A stretch of DNA of 64,000 nt from Lachancea thermotolerans CBS 6340. Taxonomy: Eukaryota > Ascomycota > Saccharomycetes > Saccharomycetales > Saccharomycetaceae. The notes beneath the pieces were generated by a model. It saw nothing but the letters and a program-made list of their open reading frames with translations, was not told the DNA's origin and made no database searches. The position numbers were made by a program, and so were the translations under genes. The stretch covers positions 930,001-994,000 of the forward strand of contig NC_013080.1 of assembly GCF_000142805.1 (NCBI RefSeq). The letters are read 5' to 3'. Positions 53,742 to 61,653 of this stretch are shown one piece after another. The stretch's first letter is position 1; each line of letters begins with the position of its first letter.

Positions 53742-54959
53742 ATGCCGAGGAAATTCTTGGGCCAAAGACTGAGCGCCGGCACTGACTTTGTGAGGCCTGC
53801 GTCTCTGAACTTGACAGAACTCGATCTTGATGAGATCCCAGACGTACCGCAGGGGACTTCGCTCGACAACCGTGAACTCGGTAGCTATCCAGCTGAGGAT
53901 GTGAGATGCCGACGGCTCTCTCGTCCTTTTGGAGGAACCCTGAGACTCAAAAAAAGGCTCAGTTCCGTGCCAGAGCTGCTACTTCGCGATCTTGGAAGAC
54001 TAGAGCAGAAAACAGGCGTCAAGCTAGCTCAGAACTCAAACACAACATCAGAAAGACCAGCTAGGAGGAGCGCTCCTCCATGTTCGGCACCACGGTGGAC
54101 AAAAGACCAACGCGGCAAGAATCTAGTTACGGCTGCCAAGAGGAGACCAACATCATCGACTTCAAATCACCAGTCATACGTGCCGTCGCCTCTTGCCGGC
54201 CCACCATCTATGGGGCGAGGTCAGACACTCGAGACGTTTCCAGTAACTGCAGTGCAGATTCAGTTCACACCAGAACGACCTTCGCATAATCGCCAAAAAT
54301 CAGATGGAGAGCTTTTGTTCGAGGAAATTATAAAAGCATATGCCAATGCGCCCGAAAGAGAGGGCCCGGAGCCCTTGGCGCTCAAGGCAGAGATGCAGAG
54401 CTCTTTAGGGAAGCATTTTGTACATGACAGCGCTTCAAGGACCTTCGGACAGGTTAAAAAGCAGCCCTTGGGGTTCTTTGGCACAGTGGTGAAGGAAGAA
54501 GAGCTGAGCGGTATCGAGGGGCCAAAGCATACACGAAGGCTCAGTCCGCCATCCCTGCCAGTTGCGCTTGACGCAACCCTTCCTGGCGTCGAATACTCCG
54601 GCTCGAGCTCCTCCGATCCCTCAAGCTCGGGCGAAGAGTTCTCAGATCTTGGCAGCATATTAGAAAGCTTGAAGGCTAGCCCGCGAGGAGCTCGCTCGAG
54701 CGACGAAGAAGAAAACTACTTTTCAGCTGACGATCTCCTGTCGAGCCCAACGAAGGTCAACCTTCCCACTGCGCGTAGCGCCAGATGCTCGCTTCGGCAA
54801 GTCCGCACTAGTCAGGTCACTCCGGTAGTGCTCGATTTTGATGAGCTTGTTTCGGCCTCAGAAGACGAAGGTGAAGGTAGCGACGCTATCTCTCAATTAC
54901 AAGAAGAGCTCGATGACCTGGGGATCATGGACACTTCCAGTAGCATTTATGATTCATGA
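53742..54959 (+). CDS. DSE3: Daughter-cell-specific bud-neck protein Dse3
   Basis: Counterpart of S. cerevisiae Dse3 (YOR264W, 430 residues), expressed in daughter cells under Ace2 and found at the bud neck; function uncertain. The 405-residue product is largely disordered: rich in S, P, K, R and E. Shared islands are the N-terminus (MPRKFLGQRL ... VRPASLNLTELDLDEIPDVPQ), SRPFGGTLRLKKRLSSVPEL (about 60-80), SDGELLFEEIIKAYAN (about 187) and the acidic C-terminal LQEELDDLGIMDTSSSIYDS, all close to the homologue while the linkers have diverged. The sequence has no membrane segment or known domain. Confidence 0.9.
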   Translation: MPRKFLGQRLSAGTDFVRPASLNLTELDLDEIPDVPQGTSLDNRELGSYPAEDVRCRRLSRPFGGTLRLKKRLSSVPELLLRDLGRLEQKTGVKLAQNSNTTSERPARRSAPPCSAPRWTKDQRGKNLVTAAKRRPTSSTSNHQSYVPSPLAGPPSMGRGQTLETFPVTAVQIQFTPERPSHNRQKSDGELLFEEIIKAYANAPEREGPEPLALKAEMQSSLGKHFVHDSASRTFGQVKKQPLGFFGTVVKEEELSGIEGPKHTRRLSPPSLPVALDATLPGVEYSGSSSSDPSSSGEEFSDLGSILESLKASPRGARSSDEEENYFSADDLLSSPTKVNLPTARSARCSLRQVRTSQVTPVVLDFDELVSASEDEGEGSDAISQLQEELDDLGIMDTSSSIYDS

Positions 54960-55212
54960 GTCTGCTGAACGCTGCTGAACACAGGCGCGAGAAAGGTTAT
55001 CCTTGAACTATCATCCTCTTGGTAGCCCTTGTCTTAGTGAAAGGGCCCACTCGACCACATACTACAGTTATCGAACTGGTCACATGATACTCTATTGCAT
55101 TGTAAACGCACGTATACTCATATAGAACAGGAAAGGCGCATTAAAGGTGAAAGGACACGCACTCAACGAATCTGTTGAAAGAACAAGAATTGTTCATCAC
55201 TAAGCTCGCGCC

Positions 55213-55536
55213 ATGGCTCCCTCCCAATTAGAAATCAAAGTCAGGTCTTTACAAAGGCTGGTTAAGGAAGAGAAGTACTACCAACAAGAGCTGTCGGATC
55301 AAAAAGCTCATGTGGAGAACCTGAAGGCTAACTCCGAGGTTGATCCATATGACTTAAAGAAGCAGGTGGAGGTTCTCCAAGATACCCAGAGGCTTCTGCC
55401 GGCACTTTATGAAAAGATTGGCCAGTTTAAGGAGGACCTCGTGCAGTTCACAAAGACGTACAGCGGCAGCGAGGATCTCGGGAGCTCAAAGCAGGTGCTC
55501 AAAGAAGCTGCGGATCTGCTCGAACAGAAGCGCTGA
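55213..55536 (+). CDS. RBL2: Tubulin-folding cofactor A Rbl2
   Basis: Binds free beta-tubulin and helps tubulin folding; excess protein rescues cells from beta-tubulin overload. The 107-residue product (S. cerevisiae 106) is entirely helical and charged, a three-helix bundle by family, starting MAPSQLEIKVRSLQRLVKEE with conserved segments YYQQELSDQKAHVENLK and VLQDTQRLLPALYEKIGQF. ATG at 55213 is the only sensible start. It lies between DSE3 and PNT1, as YOR265W does. Confidence 0.95.
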   Translation: MAPSQLEIKVRSLQRLVKEEKYYQQELSDQKAHVENLKANSEVDPYDLKKQVEVLQDTQRLLPALYEKIGQFKEDLVQFTKTYSGSEDLGSSKQVLKEAADLLEQKR

Positions 55537-55992
55537 GCTCTGATAATTTTACTCTAAATAAGGTTGTCTCATGTGCAGCTCGCAAACGACCTCTCGCTAC
55601 AGCGGTTACCAGGTAATTGCTAAGATAAGGTAAGTAGTCCTAAAACGCGGTAAGTAATAAAGCTCAGCTAGCTATGTAAATCAACGTCAGAAATTGTCAG
55701 CACTTAAAACTTTACCTAAAAATCGTGTTTGTGAGGCCAAAAGTTACATTCAGCATTAAGCTTGCGTTAATTGACGAAATTAAGATTGATCTCGACGAAA
55801 GAAATCCTAAACAGGCCGCTTGATTAGTTCTGGCACCATGGGGGTTCGACCAGCTTATGGACCCCTGGACTTCTGCACTCTATGCTCTACACGCTATTGA
55901 CGCACTTACATCAACTCTTCATAAAAAAATTCGACTTAACGGATGCTCATCGCTTCGAAAATTACGTCTTAGCGTAGCCTGTCACAAACGTG
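55537..55992 (+). other. RBL2-PNT1 spacer
   Basis: About 450 bases. It includes a short direct repeat (GGTAAGTAGT and GGTAAGTAAT, around 55628-55665) and a PAC-type CTCATCGC at 55946-55953, 40-47 bases before the PNT1 ATG. No coding frame or RNA gene supported. Confidence 0.45.
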
Positions 55993-57219
55993 ATGATGCA
56001 CTGCCCTATTTGGGCACGAGCCTGTTCTAGCGCTCGCACTCCCGGTGTACCGGCTTTAATATCCCTCCGGGACGCTAGGCTTTTCCAGGAGTCGCTTTCA
56101 GCAAATTCAACACTCGCTACTTTCAAGGATGCGTATCAAACAGGCAAGTTCCGTGTAGTTGAGGATGAAGACAAAGCCAGTGCCGGTTTGAATTCGAATC
56201 GGTCTCTTCCCATGCTACAGTTTCCTAAGTACAGAATTTTTGAGGAAGTCGCAAAAGATGCTAAAATCGGCGAATGGAGGAAGCCGGTGACAAAGTGGGC
56301 TAGACTGGCCAAAGCAGTGCTTAAAATGTACATGGTGGGGTTAAAGAATAACTGGTACATCCGGAAGTCTGCAAAGAAGGTAACCACCAAGTTTGGGACA
56401 ACTCCAGAGCAATTTGCGGCAGAGCTGTACAAAGATATGACATTCCAAGAAATAGAACATCGAATCAAAGGACTGAGGCCCGCGCCATTGCGCATCAACC
56501 GCAGCGAATTCCAAGAACTACATAGGCAGAAAGAGTTTTGGAAGATTCCCGCGTTCTTTGCCCTCTATGTTGTATTTGAGGAGTTCTTACCATTGATTTG
56601 TTACCTCCTACCTTCGATCGTACCATGGAATTGCCTTACGCCAGGAGGGTTCAAAAAGCTATCAGATCTACGTGTATCATCCAAAAGTTTACTGCCTTTC
56701 AAGTCGCAAGACAAGCTTGTTCCAGCCTATGCCTCGCCTTACTCGGTGCCGCTAGACAATGTCATCGGCCTCCTCAGAAGCCACAGAATGATTTCGAGGT
56801 GGAAGGCTGCCGTCTATCGCGTCTCAGGAAATCGGACGCAGCTATGCGAGTTGCTGACTCAGTTGAGCCAAAACCTTACGCTTGATGACTGGTTCCTGGT
56901 TAGTCAAGTCGTCAACGCGGATGGCATCGTTGCGATTACTGACAGAGAATTGGTGAATGCCGTTTTGGAAAGGCAACTTTACTTCAAGGGGGAGGATCTG
57001 AACGCGCTAGCTTCGACAGAAATTGGCAGGAGGCTTCTCGTTTGGCGCCTTCTGATTTACTGGTCATTTAGATTCCACGGAACCACTGTGACTGGCGGAC
57101 CTAAGACTTTCTCGGAAACCTGGGGTGTGAACAACGTTGGTATCATGAATTTTCCGGGCTCTACGCAACTATTGGATTTTAATACTCTAAAAAACGTTGT
57201 CGACCAGTGCTGTACATAA
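55993..57219 (+). CDS. PNT1: Mitochondrial inner-membrane protein Pnt1
   Basis: Counterpart of S. cerevisiae Pnt1 (YOR266W, 423 residues), which takes part in export of proteins such as the Cox2 C-terminus from the mitochondrial matrix and affects pentamidine resistance. The 408-residue product has a presequence-like N-terminus (IWARACSSARTPGVPALISLRDARLF), a basic helical region, one clear membrane segment FFALYVVFEEFLPLICYLLPSIVP (about 178-202) followed by a LETM1-like region (about 205-345). Adjacent ATGs at 55993 and 55996 are both possible; a GTG three bases upstream is not used. It sits between RBL2 and HRK1 as expected. Confidence 0.9.
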   Translation: MMHCPIWARACSSARTPGVPALISLRDARLFQESLSANSTLATFKDAYQTGKFRVVEDEDKASAGLNSNRSLPMLQFPKYRIFEEVAKDAKIGEWRKPVTKWARLAKAVLKMYMVGLKNNWYIRKSAKKVTTKFGTTPEQFAAELYKDMTFQEIEHRIKGLRPAPLRINRSEFQELHRQKEFWKIPAFFALYVVFEEFLPLICYLLPSIVPWNCLTPGGFKKLSDLRVSSKSLLPFKSQDKLVPAYASPYSVPLDNVIGLLRSHRMISRWKAAVYRVSGNRTQLCELLTQLSQNLTLDDWFLVSQVVNADGIVAITDRELVNAVLERQLYFKGEDLNALASTEIGRRLLVWRLLIYWSFRFHGTTVTGGPKTFSETWGVNNVGIMNFPGSTQLLDFNTLKNVVDQCCT

Positions 57220-57309
57220 ACACTTTCAACTGAAATTAACTTATCGTGTATATACGCAATTCCCAATAAACTCGGAACGCATAAATTAATTTATGAGAAA
57301 TTGATAACG

Positions 57310-59061
57310 CTAGACTTTATAACTCTCAAGGTGAGCATCCTCTTCGCACACAATTGTGTGTGTGTGACCTGGGGCCCTGATGGTACCCTTTTTAGCATCC
57401 CTGGTGCAGAATGGGATGTTGGCGAACCATTCATCGTTATACATGTCTTCCATAGTGGCTCTTTCTTTAGGGTCCACTGTTAGAATACGAGACATAATTG
57501 GCCTTGAAGCGTGTGGCAGCAGACGCAATAAACGATAAGGCCCATGCATCACCTTCCTGCCTTTTCCATGGTGACGCGATCCGCTCTTGTGATCACAAGC
57601 TGGTTTTTCTTGAGGCGCCTCTGTATTGGAAGCATCTTTCTCATTAGGAGCTTGTGGATCGGACGCATGCTGCTGAGGGCTTTGTGGCTTCTCATTTGTT
57701 TCTGCAACTACTTCATTCTTAGTGTTTTTCTTTTCCGGGGCGGCCTCAGGGGAAGTGTCTTTTTGGGCCGACGCTGATGCGCCCTGGGAAGCATTATCAG
57801 GGGCCGCGCTGGCGCCTTTAGCAGCCTGCGTTTCAGCAGCTTCGCTCCCATGTCCGTGGTTCGGTACCGGGCTTGGCTCAGATTTCTCAGCCAAGACCCT
57901 TTCCTCTTTCAATTTCCGCGCCCGGTGTTTCTCTTGGCGTCTTTGCCTCATGAGCGTTTCATGCTCATGCGCAGACTTAACATAATCGTGCTCAACATCA
58001 TCAGGGAGGCAAAACAATCTGAAATTGTCGTCAGTTTCTTTTGGAGTTTTCCAAGGAAAACGTTTTAGCATCATGCAACAGTATATGATGCCAATGGACC
58101 AAATGTCGACAAATTGAGGGTCGTATCTTTTGGTAGACGTCATAACTTCCGGAGCCAAATAGGGGTCACTACCAACTATTCCATGTGCCATGCTGACATT
58201 GGCGTCAAAAGGGTACTTGAAAACGACGGCACTGCCGAAGTCAATTAGCTTCAAAATCCCATCACAGGTCATCACGCAATTATCCAATTTCAAATCTCGA
58301 TGCGCAAGGCCCATGCTGTGCAAATATTTAACACCCTCCGTTAACTGGCGAAGGCAACAATTAATCTCACCGCGGCTCATGTTTCCTGACATTACCACCG
58401 CAAAAAAATCGATCGGGCAATACTCCATGACTTCGTAATACTTGTTCTGTTTGGCGTCGCTGAAAATATCCAGTGTTTCTATCACGTTAGGGTGGTGCAA
58501 CGTGGACCCTATGCAAAACTCAGCAGTGCACTTTTTGGCATAGTCTTTAACTAGCTCCGTGGGCCTCCGGGGACGAAACTCTTTCACAGCGAAGGTGGCG
58601 CCATCACTGGGACGAACAATAACGCGAACGGATCCGCCGGCACCAGACCCAAGCACCTTTCCAAGTTTCCCGTATTTTTGAGCTAAAATGGCATCATCGT
58701 GATAAATGTTGACACGGTTCGACAGCGAAAGCGAAGAATCGGACGACGGGGGAATGGCAGACTGCGTGTGGGAGTGGTGCTCTGGCGACCCGTTTCGCAG
58801 GCTCGACTGCGAGTGTTTGCGGTGTAAGATCGCGGGGCGAAAAAACCGCTTCAGCTCGTTCATGGAGCCGCCGGAACGCTTCGGAATGTCACTGGGCTCG
58901 CGGAACGTCTCGCTCCCGGTGGACTCGCGACTACTCGTGTGGTTCATGAACCCGAGAAACGAACGGCTGCTCCGCACATTATCGGCCTGCGACCCCAAAC
59001 TGGGCGGCGGGTGCTGGCCCTTTGGGTGGTGGAAGGGGTTTCTTCCAAGTAAAGTCGGCAT
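57310..59061 (-). CDS. HRK1: Ser/Thr protein kinase Hrk1 (Npr/Hal family)
   Basis: Fungal-specific kinase of the Npr1/Hal5 group; S. cerevisiae Hrk1 helps activate the plasma membrane H+-ATPase Pma1 and confers weak-acid tolerance. The 583-residue product is shorter than the homologue (759). After a disordered basic Ser-rich N-terminus (about 1-125) comes the kinase domain with glycine loop GSGAGGSVRV (about 137), catalytic lysine in FAVKEF, catalytic loop HRDLKLDN (about 248), DFGSA and APEV. A low-complexity, Ala/Glu/Pro-rich insertion of about 130 residues (about 400-515) splits the C-lobe before the final helix (PIMSRILTVDPKERATMEDM). Start ATG at 59061. The shorter length lies in the N-terminal disordered part. 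Confidence 0.93.
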   Translation of the reverse strand: MPTLLGRNPFHHPKGQHPPPSLGSQADNVRSSRSFLGFMNHTSSRESTGSETFREPSDIPKRSGGSMNELKRFFRPAILHRKHSQSSLRNGSPEHHSHTQSAIPPSSDSSLSLSNRVNIYHDDAILAQKYGKLGKVLGSGAGGSVRVIVRPSDGATFAVKEFRPRRPTELVKDYAKKCTAEFCIGSTLHHPNVIETLDIFSDAKQNKYYEVMEYCPIDFFAVVMSGNMSRGEINCCLRQLTEGVKYLHSMGLAHRDLKLDNCVMTCDGILKLIDFGSAVVFKYPFDANVSMAHGIVGSDPYLAPEVMTSTKRYDPQFVDIWSIGIIYCCMMLKRFPWKTPKETDDNFRLFCLPDDVEHDYVKSAHEHETLMRQRRQEKHRARKLKEERVLAEKSEPSPVPNHGHGSEAAETQAAKGASAAPDNASQGASASAQKDTSPEAAPEKKNTKNEVVAETNEKPQSPQQHASDPQAPNEKDASNTEAPQEKPACDHKSGSRHHGKGRKVMHGPYRLLRLLPHASRPIMSRILTVDPKERATMEDMYNDEWFANIPFCTRDAKKGTIRAPGHTHTIVCEEDAHLESYKV

Positions 59062-60208
59062 TTAAGCTCACGCGAATCGGGGCTAGTTTGCAGCTGCAAG
59101 GGGAAAATCGCTTTTCCACTTTACTGATGTTGTCCTTGTGCCAGCAGGGCTTGTGTAAAATCCAGAACGCACCTTCCGGTCTGTCCTTTCTAGCTAAGAT
59201 TCTCTTTCCGGAATTACCGACCAAAGTCTGTGCAAATCTGCGTTCTTGCGCTTTCGAAGAAACTATGCTTAGGCTCCGCAGATACCTGATTTGCGCCTGT
59301 AATGAAATCCCTATAACGAGATTGTGACTCACGAACTCCGAAATATTACGAAACCTCGACTCTTGTATTTCGAGATTAATGTAACAAGCCGGAATAGCCT
59401 CTTCAAAACCACTTTGGCGATCTTGGGAGGTAGCTTGCGGTTAAGTGGTGTTGTGTATTTTTATAAACCTTTAATTTTGACTTCCGAGATGTTTTTTATA
59501 GCGCACTTTCTGCAATAAAAACAAAACCAAACTTCGCAATGACATAACAGGAAAATCAAGGGTCCCAGAGCTGCCGGATGCTGCTAACGTGCTCCCTCTG
59601 ACCACGGGGATCAGATTGAAACTAGTAAACCCTTCCTTGTCGATTACCGGATCAACTTTGCACATGACAGCAGCGGTCGTATTAAAAGCCCCATGGTGAC
59701 AGGGATGTATACGACGGAAGCGCGATCGTAGGAGAGCTTTTAAGCCCTGAGCGTAATAGCGGCTGGTAAAGATCGAAAAAACGTGCACTTTGTGCTCGGC
59801 GTGGGGATCAAGGCCCGAAAAGCGTAGTGGATACGCGAAATGTGTTCCGTGCCTTGCAAGGCAGATCGCGGGGAATGAAATCTCGCTATCCAGCCTTGCT
59901 TAGCCATAGTAAATATGTGAAGACAGACTCTCTCGATGACTCGGATCAAATTCTATCGCTATGGACTTCAAGGCGAGCGATCTCGGGATTTGAAGCGGAG
60001 GTGAATTTAACCAAAAATGGCCGGACACCCCGGAACAAACAAGGGCAGCGTAATGAAGTTTTCATAGGCTCGCAAAGGCGCCAGAAGGCCTTATCGACAG
60101 GACTCTTGGTGCTTATCATGATCCACGGCTTGAACAATTCAACCAGCTTCTTTTCACAACTACAGATTAATCAAGGTAGCTTCTGCTTGGCATCAAGCCA
60201 GGTAGCAG
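59062..60208. other. Divergent HRK1-PAC1 intergenic region
   Basis: About 1.15 kb between divergent genes. In S. cerevisiae the small sporulation gene YOR268C lies here. Short frames exist (for example 64 codons from an ATG at 59665, leftward) but none is convincing. No tRNA or repeat seen. Confidence 0.5.
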
Positions 60209-61582
60209 ATGAGCCTGCTACCGCCAGAGCAACGCCAGCTACTCCACCGATGCATTCTGAACTATATTCGTAGCCAGGTTCCCGGGGACGGAGCGGAGGG
60301 TGAGACCGGAGGGCAGACTGAAGAACGTCACGTGATGAACTCGCTCGCCAAGTGGCTCCGGGTGGACCCTGACGGACTGGACGGCGAGAAAGCGGCCGAC
60401 GGATCGCTGCTTCCTCGCAAGTGGAGCTCCATCGTCCGACTTCAACGCCGAATTATCGAGCTGGAGAAGGAGATCCAGGAGCTTACCGACGAGAACGAAA
60501 ATCTACGAGAAAATGGGCCTTCTTCCCCTGCCAACGGCGCATTAAAAAGTTGGCTTCCTCGTGAGCGCCCGAGTTTCAGCATCAGTGCAGGTGCATCTGT
60601 AACTAGCGTAAAGCTTCACCCAGAACTCCCCTTGGTTTTCATCGCGACTGACGCGGGAAAGTTACAATGTTACGACCTGATGAATTACACAATGCCCGTC
60701 GCTTCGGTACAGGCTCACATGCGCGGAATCACGGCGATAGACGCATATGTTGGGGAAGACTCCCAGTGCCTAGTCGCTACCGCCTCCAAGGACTTGCATT
60801 GCAAAGTGTTTCGGTTCGTAGATTCAGAGCTGCAGCTCATTAGGACACTCTCCGGACATGAACACATTGTTTCACACATCAAGATATGGAACAATTCGAC
60901 GAATACTCTCGTTGCTTCATGTTCACGGGATCTCACTTGCAAAGTCTGGGACATAGCAAACGGATGGTGCCTGAAATCGTTTCAACCACATACAGAATGG
61001 GTACGATGCCTCGATGTTATGGGAGATTTTGTCGTGACAGGCTCAAACGATTGCACAGTGAGACTTTCTCATTGGCCAACAGGGAGATCCCTCTCTTTCG
61101 GAACGGGACACGAGTTCCCTGTTGAGAAGATTAGGATAATTCCTTTGCAACCTCCTGAGAGTGCTGAGCATAGTCACAGATTCAATACCCACGATGAAGA
61201 TTACTTACCTTTGGGATTCTCACATGTTATTTCTACTTCGAGAGATGGCACACTTCGCATATGGCAGGTTCCGCTGCCAAGATTCGTGGCCCACCGAGCC
61301 CCCCAACCTAATCCAGCGCGCCCATATTTTAACCTAGTTGCAACGCTCAAGGGGCATTCATCCTGGGTAAGAGACGTTAGAGTACGAGGGAAGCACGCTT
61401 TTAGTTGTAGCGATGATCGCAGCATCAAAGTCTGGGATCTTTCAACCTGCGAGGTGGTACGCTCGATAAACAATCTTCATTCGGGTTTCATCAACTGCAT
61501 TGACATCGATTGCGGTGGTTTAAATAGACAACTACTGGTATCTGGCGGTGCCGACGGCAAATTAGTAATTCTTATGAAGTAG
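60209..61582 (+). CDS. PAC1: LIS1 homologue Pac1 (dynein regulator)
   Basis: Binds dynein with Ndl1 and recruits it to microtubule plus ends to move the nucleus. The 457-residue product (S. cerevisiae 494) has an N-terminal LisH dimerisation motif (LLPPEQRQLLHRCILNYIRSQ, about 3-23), a short coiled coil (LQRRIIELEKEIQELTDENE, about 76-97) and a beta-propeller of seven WD repeats from about residue 125 to the end, with typical closings such as CKVWDIA, LRIWQVP and IKVWDLS. The ATG at 60209 gives MSLLPPEQRQ, matching the family. It completes, with NIP100, a second dynein-pathway gene in this window; in S. cerevisiae these are on different chromosomes. Confidence 0.95.
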   Translation: MSLLPPEQRQLLHRCILNYIRSQVPGDGAEGETGGQTEERHVMNSLAKWLRVDPDGLDGEKAADGSLLPRKWSSIVRLQRRIIELEKEIQELTDENENLRENGPSSPANGALKSWLPRERPSFSISAGASVTSVKLHPELPLVFIATDAGKLQCYDLMNYTMPVASVQAHMRGITAIDAYVGEDSQCLVATASKDLHCKVFRFVDSELQLIRTLSGHEHIVSHIKIWNNSTNTLVASCSRDLTCKVWDIANGWCLKSFQPHTEWVRCLDVMGDFVVTGSNDCTVRLSHWPTGRSLSFGTGHEFPVEKIRIIPLQPPESAEHSHRFNTHDEDYLPLGFSHVISTSRDGTLRIWQVPLPRFVAHRAPQPNPARPYFNLVATLKGHSSWVRDVRVRGKHAFSCSDDRSIKVWDLSTCEVVRSINNLHSGFINCIDIDCGGLNRQLLVSGGADGKLVILMK

Positions 61583-61653
61583 AGATATCTAAGTACTTTT
61601 TGTCTATACCGAGCGGCAATAATTGTATATCAAGTGAATGCCAAAAACGGTTT

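Noticed and set aside
55615-55670. GTAAGT words upstream of PNT1 suggesting a 5' intron
   Set aside because: No TACTAAC-like branch point and no upstream ATG exon in a fitting frame before the PNT1 start.
59471-59788. Candidate for YOR268C between HRK1 and PAC1
   Set aside because: The first ATG leaves only 64 residues and I cannot match them to the S. cerevisiae protein; position alone is not enough.
59827-60273. 148-codon frame reaching into PAC1
   Set aside because: Begins at GTG, overlaps the PAC1 coding start in another frame, and shows no domain.
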